Shown here in pieces: positions 1 through 8,181 of a stretch of DNA of 64,000 bases (position 1 is the first letter of the stretch; the number at the start of each line of letters is the position of its first letter). The stretch spans positions 85,183 to 149,182 of the forward strand of contig NZ_MSCM01000001.1 in assembly GCF_002954665.1 (NCBI RefSeq), read 5' to 3'. This DNA is from Polaribacter glomeratus. Its GTDB lineage: Bacteria; Bacteroidota; Bacteroidia; Flavobacteriales; Flavobacteriaceae. The notes below the pieces were generated by a model. That model saw nothing but the letters and a program-made list of their open reading frames with translations. It made no database searches and was not told the DNA's origin. Position numbers and translations under genes: made by a program.

Positions 1-707
1 GCAGTAACATTTAGTTCATTTAAACTTTTTTCTAAAACGGGTCCAATACCTTTAATAACTTTTAAGTCATTAATAACGTCCGTTTTTATAACCACTACTT
101 TTTCTACGATTTCTAATTTTTTAGCAACTACCTTCTTTTTTGAAGCTGTCTTTTTTACAGTAACTTTTTTAATAGGTGCTTTTTTTGTTTCAGTTGCTTC
201 ACTTACTTTTTCTTTAACGTCTTCAATAACATCCTCTGTATAATCTTCGATTCTATCTTTTACGTTTTCTATTGTTTCAGAAATGTTCTTTTTTAATTTA
301 GAAGACATTTTTTCTGCTTTCTGAACTAATTTATTACTTGCAACTTCTTTTTCAATTTTATTTTTCATCGCTTCAGCTTTTTCAACTAAAGGATTTTTAC
401 TAATCATTTTTTTTGCGTTTTCAACCATTTTTGGATCATAACCAACTAATGCTTTTAAACGTTCTGTACTATTTTCTAATTGACCTTTAATAGATTCTGC
501 AGTTTCAACAACCATATTAATTTGTTGTTTTGTTAATGGTTCTGCTTTCTTAATTAATTTAGCCGTTAATTTTTGCCATTTCTCACCAGTTTTTACGGTA
601 GTTTCAATAGCGTTGAAAGAAGCATCAATTAAATCGTTATTAATTTTTTTAACAATTGCTTTTGCTTTTCCTAATGTGTTTTCCTTTTTAGACTTTTTAG
701 TTGCCAT
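1..707 (-). CDS. Phasin-like coiled-coil protein with Lys-rich linker and C-terminal helix-hairpin-helix (3' end cut by window edge)
   Basis: The reading frame is open from an ATG at 707 to the left edge, giving 235 visible codons, so the C-terminus is missing. Residues 1 to about 145 are charged, amphipathic and almost free of Cys and Trp, as in phasins and other granule-coat proteins. A Lys/Ala/Thr-rich stretch follows (APIKKVTVKKTASKKK). The last visible residues contain DLKVIKGIGPVLEKSLNEL, which is a helix-hairpin-helix signature (GIGP). Phasin plus basic tail resembles in outline the PhaF-type phasins that attach storage granules to the nucleoid; that role here is inference. The gene has its own promoter (TAAATTTG -7 box at 753-760), which shares a 21-bp element with the next gene upstream. 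It lies downstream of a storage-lipid operon, which supports a lipid-inclusion role. It could instead be a general DNA-binding or stress protein. Confidence 0.65.
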   Translation of the reverse strand, partial: MATKKSKKENTLGKAKAIVKKINNDLIDASFNAIETTVKTGEKWQKLTAKLIKKAEPLTKQQINMVVETAESIKGQLENSTERLKALVGYDPKMVENAKKMISKNPLVEKAEAMKNKIEKEVASNKLVQKAEKMSSKLKKNISETIENVKDRIEDYTEDVIEDVKEKVSEATETKKAPIKKVTVKKTASKKKVVAKKLEIVEKVVVIKTDVINDLKVIKGIGPVLEKSLNELNVT

Positions 708-752
708 AATATATATGTTTTAAGTTTTTATTTTTTATTGTTATTTATGCTG

Positions 753-789
753 CAAATTTAATTTATGATAGTTGCAAATGAGTTACAAA
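753..789 (-). promoter_or_regulatory. Promoter with 21-bp repeat element upstream of the left-edge phasin-like gene
   Basis: Reading the minus strand, a TAAATTTG box (753-760) matches the Bacteroidota TAnnTTTG -7 consensus. Fourteen bases upstream of it lies a 21-bp element (769-789) made of two copies of TTTGYAACT spaced 11 bp apart. The same element, with one base difference, occurs at the same distance from a TATATTTG box upstream of the neighbouring gene (1092-1112). The spacing does not fit the usual -33 TTG motif well, so the element is more likely an activator site. The binding protein is unknown. Confidence 0.5.
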
Positions 790-1047
790 CTAGTTTTTGC
801 TAAAAAAATCTAATGACTTATTTAGTTTTTTCCAGATCATTCCTTTTCCATTTTCAAGCTTGTTAAAGAAATTGTCTTGTTGTTTCGCTGTGAATTTTAA
901 GGTGCTTTTTAATTTTTTAGAAGTTTTATCTTGTAAATTTTCTGCACTACTAATAGTTTTTAAAATTACTTTTTCAGTAGATTTTAAAGCAAAACTGTTT
1001 AGTTTTAAGGTTTGTTCTTTAATGTTTATTTTCGAAATTGTTTTCAT
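790..1047 (-). CDS. Small phasin-like hypothetical protein (85 aa)
   Basis: This is an 85-residue protein rich in Lys, Ser and Leu with no signal peptide, Cys or membrane segment. It is predicted to be one or two long amphipathic helices and contains the segment KFTAKQQDNFFNKLENGKG. The start is set at the internal ATG (1047) because an upstream extension would run through the promoter box at 1076-1083. The stop codon directly abuts the 21-bp promoter element of the next gene. Its promoter matches that of the left-edge phasin-like gene, so the two are probably co-regulated and both may coat lipid inclusions. No specific family is recognised with certainty. Confidence 0.55.
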   Translation of the reverse strand: MKTISKINIKEQTLKLNSFALKSTEKVILKTISSAENLQDKTSKKLKSTLKFTAKQQDNFFNKLENGKGMIWKKLNKSLDFFSKN

Positions 1048-1075
1048 CTTCTTTAGTTTTAATACTAATTTGATG

Positions 1076-1112
1076 CAAATATAAAAACGAGTAGTTACAA
1101 ATGAGTTACAAA
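1076..1112 (-). promoter_or_regulatory. Promoter with second copy of the 21-bp repeat element
   Basis: The TATATTTG box (1076-1083) matches the TAnnTTTG consensus. The 21-bp element at 1092-1112 contains two TTTGTAACT half-sites, and the nearer TTTG is 14 bases from the box, exactly as in the copy at 753-789. The 11-bp half-site spacing places both on the same face of the helix. Confidence 0.5.
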
Positions 1113-1260
1113 TTAATATTTTGGTAGTTTTAGGTTTTTTTTTGATACAGATTTCAAAGGTTTTCACTAATAAAACGTGTTAAAGTGTATAGTAACAGGT
1201 AAAAATGATTAGATTTTTTTATTTTATCTAACGCCATATCAGTTAAGCTAAAGTCTTTGA

Positions 1261-1408
1261 AAACTTGTGAAATTTGTGTCTTTCATTACAACAGCAGCGT
1301 AAACTCATAGCAACAATCCGTGTAAATCCGTGAAATCTGTGTCTTTATTTAAACCATTAGCGTAATCTCAAAACAACAATCCGTGTAAATCCGTGAATTC
1401 GTAGTCTT
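1261..1408. repeat. 63-bp tandem repeat (about 2.3 copies) of flavobacterial intergenic type
   Basis: The segment AAATCCGTGAAATCTGTGTC at 1324-1343 corresponds to 1261-1280 with a few substitutions. CAACAATCCGTGTAAATCC at 1311-1329 recurs exactly at 1374-1392. Both offsets are 63 bp. The internal word CCGTGTAAATCCGTG resembles AT-rich intergenic repeats common in Flavobacteriia. The array lies in the 367-bp gap between the end of the lipid operon and the small phasin-like gene. It contains no ORF. Confidence 0.7.
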
Positions 1409-1414
1409 AAATAG

Positions 1415-2218
1415 TTAATGTATTTCCTCAATCTCTTTAAGAAGTTTCTTTGTTTCAGGAAGCGGAGAAATACCATATTCTTCCTCTAAAATAACTTCGC
1501 ATTTCATGTACGTTTTTATTGCCTGTGGTCTGTTGCCTTTAAGAATATACGCTTGCATTTGTATCCTGTACGCATCTTCCCAAGTAGCATCAATAGCCAA
1601 CGCATTTTGTGCCAAGCGAATACTTTCTAAAGGATTTTCTTGTAGCAAAATTTCTGCCAAAGTAATATAAGCACCTAAAATTAAAAGTTGTGTTTTTTCT
1701 CTTTCTTCGGATGTCCAATCTTCAAAAATCCTGTTTGGTAAGTAAGAACCTTTGTATAAATCGATAGCTGCTTTGTAGGCTATTTTGGCAATATTGTTAT
1801 CAATTGTAAAGGCTTCATTGCCAATAATAATATATTTTTCGAGTGCTTCTACATCAATCCAAACCTTTTCTAAATCAATTTGATAACTAACACCTTGTCT
1901 TATAATATATTCTGATTCTGTTCTAGAAAGTCTTTTTGGCTCTAAAACTTTATTAATTCCGTGAAGCGCCACTTTAAAATCACGATCATTCCAATCTTCC
2001 CAAAGACCATCCATAATTTTTTCTTTATGAAGTGCATTTCGTTTACGATTAGAAACTAAATATTGTAATAACTGAATTGTTTTGTCTCTTGCCCATTCTT
2101 TACTATCAATTTTTTCGTGATTTCTCCACACACAAAAATGCCCTAAAGTTTCAATGCTAATTTGCGCATCTTTTTGAAAGGCTTGTAATTCTTGTAATTG
2201 TTGAAGAGCATTAGACAT
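1415..2218 (-). CDS. BTAD-domain transcriptional regulator (SARP-like, 267 aa)
   Basis: Residues about 15-110 resemble the OmpR/SARP winged helix, opening with a typical strand pattern (ISIETLGHFCVWRN) followed by a region on replacing or arranging units (KTIQLLQYLVSNRKR). Residues about 115-260 form the helical bacterial transcriptional activator domain, with TPR-like repeats, DLYKGSYLPN and a terminal YMKCEVILEEEYGISPLPET motif. There is no ATPase or sensor domain, so the protein is a minimal SARP architecture. It is the last gene of the lipid operon, 7 bp downstream of the coiled-coil gene. A role in controlling the operon or the two phasin-like genes beyond it is inference. The family call is solid; target and signal are unknown. 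Confidence 0.8.
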   Translation of the reverse strand: MSNALQQLQELQAFQKDAQISIETLGHFCVWRNHEKIDSKEWARDKTIQLLQYLVSNRKRNALHKEKIMDGLWEDWNDRDFKVALHGINKVLEPKRLSRTESEYIIRQGVSYQIDLEKVWIDVEALEKYIIIGNEAFTIDNNIAKIAYKAAIDLYKGSYLPNRIFEDWTSEEREKTQLLILGAYITLAEILLQENPLESIRLAQNALAIDATWEDAYRIQMQAYILKGNRPQAIKTYMKCEVILEEEYGISPLPETKKLLKEIEEIH

Positions 2219-2225
2219 AGCGCAA

Positions 2226-2738
2226 CTATTTCGTTTTTATAGTGTCTATTTTTGCAGCAAGTTTTGTTATTTCTGATGACAAGCTTTCTATCTGATTCTG
2301 TATCTTATTAAAGTCAGATCTTGATGCGTTTCTCCATTGATCAATTTGTACTTTTTCAGAAAATTCTTCGCCAAATGTGCTAATTTTATCCTGAATTTCA
2401 TCTTGCAAATGTGTAAACTGTTTTTTAGGATCTTTTAAGGTATCTCTAATAACTTTAGGACCAATTTCTTTAATGGTTTTCCACATAGAAAAGCTTTTTT
2501 GAATAATGCTTTCTTGTTCTTCACTAGTTTGGTGCTTTGTAGCTTCTTCTGTTAATTCGCCTAATTTTTGTTGCATAAAAGTAAGCGCATCATTAAAATC
2601 TGAAAAACGTTTTTCTTCGCCATCCTGAACATGAGAAATTTTACCGCGCCATTGTAGTTTAGATTCGCCATTTTCTTCAAATATTCGTTGATTAAAACGA
2701 ACCATAAAAGAGGCTGTTTGGTCTTGTTTTTTTGTCAT
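2226..2738 (-). CDS. Coiled-coil protein of the lipid operon, possible granule-associated protein (170 aa)
   Basis: The start is the ATG at 2738, since a longer frame would run into the end of gpsA. Residues 1-65 form a small beta-rich region with WRGKISHVQDGEEKRFSDF, a pattern seen in short bacterial proteins of unknown function. Residues about 85-170 are helical with heptads (FNKIQNQIESLSSEITKLAAKID) typical of a coiled coil. There are no membrane spans and no signal peptide. It lies 10 bp after gpsA and 7 bp before the BTAD regulator. The coiled coil and the context suggest a structural protein of lipid inclusions; this is inference and no enzymatic motif is visible. Confidence 0.6.
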   Translation of the reverse strand: MTKKQDQTASFMVRFNQRIFEENGESKLQWRGKISHVQDGEEKRFSDFNDALTFMQQKLGELTEEATKHQTSEEQESIIQKSFSMWKTIKEIGPKVIRDTLKDPKKQFTHLQDEIQDKISTFGEEFSEKVQIDQWRNASRSDFNKIQNQIESLSSEITKLAAKIDTIKTK

Positions 2739-2748
2739 TATTTTAATT

Positions 2749-3750
2749 TTAACCTGGTTCTTTTTCAGAGCCAGTTTCATATTTTAATAAACCTTTAAAA
2801 GCATCGTTTACGTTGTTGCCTTCATACAATACTTTATAAATTTCTTTTGCTATTGGCATGTCAATTTTATAATGTTTAGCAAGTTCCATTACCACTTTTG
2901 TGGTTTTTACACCTTCGGCAACTTCATTCATTTCGCTAATAATTTGTTCTAAACTTTTGCCTCTTCCTAACTGAAAACCAACATGATGGTTTCTACTTTT
3001 AGCACTAGAACAAGTAGCAACCAAATCGCCCATTCCTGCTAAACCAGAAAAGGTGCTTTTTTTACCGCCCATAGCAATGCCTAAACGTGTAAGTTCTGCC
3101 AAACCTCTGGTTATAATTGCAGCACGCGTATTATCTCCAGCATTTGAGCCATCGCCCATTCCTGTTGCAATTGCATAAATATTTTTTAAAGCGCCGCCTA
3201 ATTCGCAACCGATAACATCATCATTTGTATATACACGAAATAAACCCGAACTAAATACGGGTTGTAAACTTTGTGCAATAGAATGATCTACCATCGCAAT
3301 TACTGCTGCTGCTGCTTTACCAAAATGGATTTCCTTAGCTAAATTAGGACCTGTTAAAACACCAATTGGATGTCCTGGCATTAATTCTTCAATTACCTCT
3401 GTCATTCGCATTTTTGTGCTAATTTCTAATCCTTTTGCTAAATTTATAATAGGAACCCAAGGTCTAATATGTGGTTTTGCTTCTGCCAAAACTTCTCTTA
3501 AACTTTGTGAAGGTACACCCATAACAATAACATCGGCATCTTCAACGGTTTCTTTTATCGAAATACAGGCTCTTAAAGAATGCGTTAATTTTGCATTTGG
3601 TAAATATTTGGTATTTGTGTGATGCGTATTAATTTCATCAACTATTTCTTGGTTTCTTGCCCAAATAATAGTTGGGCTATTTTTTGCAGTTAAGGAAGCA
3701 ACAGTTGTTCCCCAAGAACCACCACCCAACAATCCAACTTTTAATTTCAT
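2749..3750 (-). CDS. gpsA: NAD(P)H-dependent glycerol-3-phosphate dehydrogenase
   Basis: GpsA reduces dihydroxyacetone phosphate to sn-glycerol 3-phosphate, the backbone of glycerolipids. The 333-aa length is usual for the family. The N-terminal Rossmann motif is GLLGGGSWGTT. VLTGPNLAKEI, the catalytic KNIYAIATGMGDG and the C-terminal GLAGMGDLVATC with SRN are all present. It sits 13 bp downstream of the acyltransferase fusion gene, so its product feeds the next enzyme of the same operon. This could be the only gpsA in the genome and serve phospholipids as well as storage lipid. Confidence 0.95.
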   Translation of the reverse strand: MKLKVGLLGGGSWGTTVASLTAKNSPTIIWARNQEIVDEINTHHTNTKYLPNAKLTHSLRACISIKETVEDADVIVMGVPSQSLREVLAEAKPHIRPWVPIINLAKGLEISTKMRMTEVIEELMPGHPIGVLTGPNLAKEIHFGKAAAAVIAMVDHSIAQSLQPVFSSGLFRVYTNDDVIGCELGGALKNIYAIATGMGDGSNAGDNTRAAIITRGLAELTRLGIAMGGKKSTFSGLAGMGDLVATCSSAKSRNHHVGFQLGRGKSLEQIISEMNEVAEGVKTTKVVMELAKHYKIDMPIAKEIYKVLYEGNNVNDAFKGLLKYETGSEKEPG

Positions 3751-3763
3751 AATTTTAGTTTTA

Positions 3764-6700
3764 TTAGTTTTCTAATTCCTTTAAAAATAAATTTCTAACT
3801 TCTTCAACATAGCTATCTATGTTTTTTGGTTTCCATTCAGAAGTGTCTACAGGATCTAAAACTACTACTTCTATATGTGTAGGCTTAAATATTTTACTTC
3901 CTTTTGGCATTGCCATATATGCGTTTTTAATAACAATTGGTACAATTGGCACCCCAGCTTTTATTGCTAAATGAAAAGCACCTTTTTTAAATTTACCTAA
4001 AGTTTTTGTTCCGCTTCTTGTTCCTTCAGGAGCAATTACAATCGAGGTTCCTTTTTTTAAGGCCTCTATTGCTGGTTTCATCGCTGCAATCGCTTTTGTT
4101 TTATTTGAACGATCAATAAAAATAGCACCCATCGCTTTAAAAATTGGTCCAACAGGTGTGTATTCTAATTCCTTTTTAGCAATACCAGCAATGTCTTTTC
4201 TCAATATTTTTAATAGGATAAAAAAATCTGCAGAACTTTGGTGATTAAAACAGAAAATGGCAGGTCTATGATCTTCTAAATTATGTTTTCCTTTTACATT
4301 GATGTCTAAACCAGCCAGTTTTGTGCCTAAATCGCCAATACTAGCAATAGTAGTATTTGCACCTTCTTGTCTAGACAAAGAAAGAGATCCTTTTAATAAA
4401 CCTTTTAAAGCGGATGGATAAATACTTGCAGCTGCCAAACCAGTTCTTAATCCGTTAACTAAAGGTTTTCTTTTATTTTCTTGAAAACGAAGAATTTTCC
4501 AATCGTTTTCAAAAGCTAATTGAGATAATTTTGTATCAGGATTTGTAGCAATTGGTTTGCCTACAATTTCTAACAACGGATAATCGTCAATACTATCTGT
4601 GTAGAAAAAACTTTTTGATAAATCTATTTTATTTGCTTTTGCAAACGTTCTACCTGCTCTGGCTTTCCCTTCTTGCCAACACATTTCTGAGATGACTCCA
4701 GTAAATTTTCCTTTTCTGACCTCCATTTCTGTACAGAAAATATCTTTGATGCCAAGCTCATTTGCAATTGGTGTTATTTGATAACGGGTTGCAGCAGATA
4801 TAATAACGACTTGATGTCCTCTTTTTACATGGGATGCAATTAATGCAATTGCTTCTGGGTAAATGGTGTTTGCTAAATGTTCTTGATATACTTCTTCGCC
4901 TAAATCTATAAACTGTTTTTCTTTGATGCCTTTTACCCCTAAAGCAGAAATTTTTGTAAGCATTTCAAAATCTCTATTCCCAGAGGCATATACTAAAACG
5001 GTTGCTAATTGAGAAAGCAATTCTTTAGCAGTAGATTTGCCACTTAATAAACGAGATTTTAAAAATTGTTTGGCAGAAAAATCGTTTATTAATGTTCTGT
5101 CTAAATCAAAAAATGCAGCAATATGCGAACCTTCTTCATCTTCTAAAACATCATCAGAAATACTGTTTAATTCGGCGCCAGGAACAAATTCATTTTCTTC
5201 ATTTCTTTGGTTGATTAATTTCTTTGTATTTACAATTTCTAATTTTTGTAAAAAGCGTAATCGTTCTGTAAGATTTTCAAGTAAATCCATCCAGATATCT
5301 AATTCTTTGATATCTATTTTTTTATTAATCGGAGTAAGTTTGCTATTTTTAGCCAATCGTAAAGCGCTTACTAAAAAGGGTTTAGAAACACTTTCTAACC
5401 TGCTAATTCTATTTTGCCAATGCAATTCTTTTCCTTTAAAAAGGCATAACTCTATGAAATCTTCATCTGTAAATTCATCTTCTAAATCCCAAGAATGTAA
5501 AGTTTGACAAACTACTTTGTTCGCTTCTAAATAAATTAATAACAAACCTTTAGAAACAAACATTTCTTGTCTTGCTAATAAGCCGTTTATATCTCCTTTT
5601 GGATCACTAATAATAGCTCTCCAATTTTTATCAAACAAGGTTAATTCGGCTTCAATCTCACTACTAAACTTAGGTTTATTTGTATAGAAAAACTCGAATT
5701 TAAACAAGTTTCTTAATCGCATTATTTCTGTCCAAAAAGAAAGAATTCTACCCGAAGAGTCTTCATCCTTAATTTTAACCAAGGCCATTTCTATAAAAGC
5801 TCTATGGTACAAATGCGCAGAAGCCATATTTGCATAATAGGTTGCTGATAAAAACTCTGTTGAAGCTAAGCTATATTGCGTTTTATAGCCCGCTTTATTT
5901 TTTTGAATAATGCCTGAGCTTTGTAGTAAGTTCAATGATTTTTGAACAGATGCACTAATGCTTTTTCCACGTTCAATTAAGACATCTTTTTTACGTTGTT
6001 CAATATAATTCATCAACTTAATAACACTAAACTCGATATCATTTTTGGTAAGCGAAAAATTGTTTAACAACACATTACAAACCAATGAAACAGTCGTTAC
6101 AGGTGTAATCATGTTTGCATTATGAATCAATTCAAAAGCAAACCGAGGCAATGTATTTACATCCGAATAACTGTCTTCTTCAATATCCGGTATGATGGCA
6201 TTTTGGTGTGCACCAGCATCTACAGGTTCACCAAATCTAATGGCAGCCTTACCATATTCGTTTCCTAATTTTTTAAAGTAGTTGATAAAAGTGCCAATAT
6301 TTTCAGATTTCTTTTCAACACCTTTGCCTTCTTCAGTCATTTCTTTAACATCCGGAATCAAATCATACACAATAGAAACAGGTACATATTTTATGTTTCT
6401 TGTGCTTTCTTTCTCACCCTCCATGATGTATTTTAAAATCCCCATTTGTGGGTAGACAATCTTACCAGTTCTAGAGCGTGTTCCTTCTATATTCCAAGTT
6501 AAATGATCGCCGTTTTCTATCATACAAGAAATGTAATGTCTTAAAGCAGCTTTATAAATTTGGTCTTCTTTAAAACTTCTTCGGATAAAAATTAAACCCG
6601 ATTTTTTTCCCAACTGTTTAAAACCAGGAACGGCTAAATTAATACCACCAAAAGTATACGGAATAGGCATTCCATATCTAGCTAAAGTGGTTACTAAAAC

Positions 6701-7009
6701 AACAGTATCTAAATAGGTTTTGTGTGTTAAAATAAACGCAACAGAATTTTGTCGCATTAATTTCATCAATTTTTTTATTTCTTTAGGGTCAATATCTATT
6801 TTGCTATTATACGCTTTAGACATCATAAATTGAAACCCTTTTACAGATAACATATTTGCAATAGGATGCTGCTGCGAGTACAATTCTGCAACACAATCGG
6901 CTCCTTGTTTTTGAACTTCAGAAAATTCAGTTTTTTGCTCTTCAGCAATTTCTTGTAGTTTTTCTTGAAATTTAGGATGCGCTATAATATTCTGTAAACT
7001 ATGTTCCAT
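3764..7009 (-). CDS. Fused PlsB-like glycerol-3-phosphate acyltransferase / HAD-IB phosphatase / PlsC-like acyltransferase (1081 aa)
   Basis: Three catalytic units lie in one chain. Residues about 80-300 are PlsB/DHAPAT-like, with HKTYLD at 96-101 (H-x4-D), FIRR at 141-144 and EGTRSRTG at about 175-182. A helical region of about 300 residues follows. Residues about 628-830 are a SerB-like HAD-IB domain, with DLDRT at 635-639, Ser738, Lys782 and TDSIDD at 804-809. Residues about 900-1081 are PlsC-like, with NHQSSAD (His923, Asp928), FIDRS at 964-968 and PEGTRSG at 994-1000. The chain could acylate glycerol 3-phosphate twice; whether the HAD domain dephosphorylates phosphatidate to diacylglycerol is unproven. 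In Mycobacterium tuberculosis the related activities are separate genes (plsB2, and a HAD-PlsC fusion) beside a WS/DGAT gene. The ATG lies 2 bp after the preceding gene's stop codon. Confidence 0.9.
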   Translation of the reverse strand: MEHSLQNIIAHPKFQEKLQEIAEEQKTEFSEVQKQGADCVAELYSQQHPIANMLSVKGFQFMMSKAYNSKIDIDPKEIKKLMKLMRQNSVAFILTHKTYLDTVVLVTTLARYGMPIPYTFGGINLAVPGFKQLGKKSGLIFIRRSFKEDQIYKAALRHYISCMIENGDHLTWNIEGTRSRTGKIVYPQMGILKYIMEGEKESTRNIKYVPVSIVYDLIPDVKEMTEEGKGVEKKSENIGTFINYFKKLGNEYGKAAIRFGEPVDAGAHQNAIIPDIEEDSYSDVNTLPRFAFELIHNANMITPVTTVSLVCNVLLNNFSLTKNDIEFSVIKLMNYIEQRKKDVLIERGKSISASVQKSLNLLQSSGIIQKNKAGYKTQYSLASTEFLSATYYANMASAHLYHRAFIEMALVKIKDEDSSGRILSFWTEIMRLRNLFKFEFFYTNKPKFSSEIEAELTLFDKNWRAIISDPKGDINGLLARQEMFVSKGLLLIYLEANKVVCQTLHSWDLEDEFTDEDFIELCLFKGKELHWQNRISRLESVSKPFLVSALRLAKNSKLTPINKKIDIKELDIWMDLLENLTERLRFLQKLEIVNTKKLINQRNEENEFVPGAELNSISDDVLEDEEGSHIAAFFDLDRTLINDFSAKQFLKSRLLSGKSTAKELLSQLATVLVYASGNRDFEMLTKISALGVKGIKEKQFIDLGEEVYQEHLANTIYPEAIALIASHVKRGHQVVIISAATRYQITPIANELGIKDIFCTEMEVRKGKFTGVISEMCWQEGKARAGRTFAKANKIDLSKSFFYTDSIDDYPLLEIVGKPIATNPDTKLSQLAFENDWKILRFQENKRKPLVNGLRTGLAAASIYPSALKGLLKGSLSLSRQEGANTTIASIGDLGTKLAGLDINVKGKHNLEDHRPAIFCFNHQSSADFFILLKILRKDIAGIAKKELEYTPVGPIFKAMGAIFIDRSNKTKAIAAMKPAIEALKKGTSIVIAPEGTRSGTKTLGKFKKGAFHLAIKAGVPIVPIVIKNAYMAMPKGSKIFKPTHIEVVVLDPVDTSEWKPKNIDSYVEEVRNLFLKELEN

Positions 7010-7011
7010 AA

Positions 7012-8172
7012 TTAGCTAAAAAAGAGGTTTGTAAATTTTGATATTCCTTTTTGTTCCCAAAACTCAGGGAAAAATAAACTTTCAACCTTAGTAATGATTC
7101 CTTCTGGTTTTTTGCCAGTAATATTTGTGTTTAAAGAATTTGCAACGGTTAATAGTACAGATGCGTTTGCACCCATACCACAATGACTTCCAAAAACTTC
7201 AATATTTTTTATGTCTTTTCTTAATGTTTCTGCTTCCATACAGTGTTTCCAAGGTAAAAGTCCATCGGTTTTTGTGTAAATGCAGGTTACGGGTACATCC
7301 GGAATTTCTTCTAATTCTTTAATAAATTTATCATTTCTTTCCTTTAATTTTCGTCCTCTTAAAAATTCTAAAGATCGAACTACAGGCGTTTTCATGTTTT
7401 TAACACCCCAAACAGGAGAACCAATTGTAATTAATTGTTCTACTTTATCAGGATGTCTATTTGCAATTATTTTTGCAAAAATTCCGCCGCCACTCCAGCC
7501 AACAAGACTTACTTTTTCTTGATGTTTTTCAAAGATTTCGTCTAGCTTTTCTATCAATTTTGGCAATGATTTTGAGTTAATCATGTTTACACCTAACTCC
7601 CATTTATAGGTTTTAAAGCCAACAGATCTAAGATAATTTCTAACAAAAGTAGTAGATAAATCATTTCCTAAATAAGGAGGCATTAATAAAACGGGTCTAT
7701 TTTTACTCGCTTTGTGTTTTGGTATAAACGGATAAATACCAAACATAGAAACCCACTCTACAACAGATCTTGTTTCTAACAATACATTAAATAATGGTGG
7801 CGATTCTATTCTTGTATTTATTTCTTCAATCTTTTCTTTAAAGGTAATTAGCACTTGATTTGCAATTTCGTTGCTGCCTTTTTTTGCAGGCTTAACTTTG
7901 TTTATTCTATCTAGCACAATAATTAAAGTTACATAATCTCTATCAGGACCAAAATCTTCACAAACAGATATGCATTCGTTCAATAATGTATTTATCTCTT
8001 TTTTTATAAGTTTATTATCATCAATAAGGCCAATAATCATTTCCTCGAAAGGATGAAGTTCAAACTTTCGAATAACGATGTCTTTTGCTTTTAGTAAGGT
8101 TAGGCCTTTAGACATCGCAACTTTTAACGCAAGTTTTGTAAAGGAGGTATAGAGAGTTTTATTGTTTTCCAT
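7012..8172 (-). CDS. Alpha/beta-hydrolase, lipase/esterase-like (386 aa)
   Basis: An N-terminal helical region of about 150 residues precedes an alpha/beta-hydrolase fold starting near RPVLLMPPYLGND. The nucleophile elbow is GWSGGG, a G-x-S-x-G lipase box. The likely acid is Asp in KTDGLLPW and the likely His is in GSHCGMGA. The layout with a helical N-terminal part recalls PhaC, but the nucleophile is Ser and not Cys, so a polyhydroxyalkanoate synthase is unlikely. It lies 9 bp after the monoacylglycerol-lipase-like gene and 2 bp before the acyltransferase fusion. An acyl-ester hydrolase in storage-lipid turnover fits; its substrate is not known. Confidence 0.75.
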   Translation of the reverse strand: MENNKTLYTSFTKLALKVAMSKGLTLLKAKDIVIRKFELHPFEEMIIGLIDDNKLIKKEINTLLNECISVCEDFGPDRDYVTLIIVLDRINKVKPAKKGSNEIANQVLITFKEKIEEINTRIESPPLFNVLLETRSVVEWVSMFGIYPFIPKHKASKNRPVLLMPPYLGNDLSTTFVRNYLRSVGFKTYKWELGVNMINSKSLPKLIEKLDEIFEKHQEKVSLVGWSGGGIFAKIIANRHPDKVEQLITIGSPVWGVKNMKTPVVRSLEFLRGRKLKERNDKFIKELEEIPDVPVTCIYTKTDGLLPWKHCMEAETLRKDIKNIEVFGSHCGMGANASVLLTVANSLNTNITGKKPEGIITKVESLFFPEFWEQKGISKFTNLFFS

Positions 8173-8181
8173 TTTTATAGT

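Noticed and set aside
1261..1408. CRISPR array
   Set aside because: Units are near-identical over the full 63 bp with no unique spacers, only 2.3 copies, and no cas genes.
5037..5507. A 156-codon plus-strand frame inside the acyltransferase fusion gene
   Set aside because: It is antisense to conserved HAD and helical coding sequence, has no recognisable domain, and its composition reflects the opposite strand.
7012..8172. Polyhydroxyalkanoate synthase (PhaC)
   Set aside because: The nucleophile elbow is GWSGGG with Ser; PhaC uses Cys in its lipase-like box.
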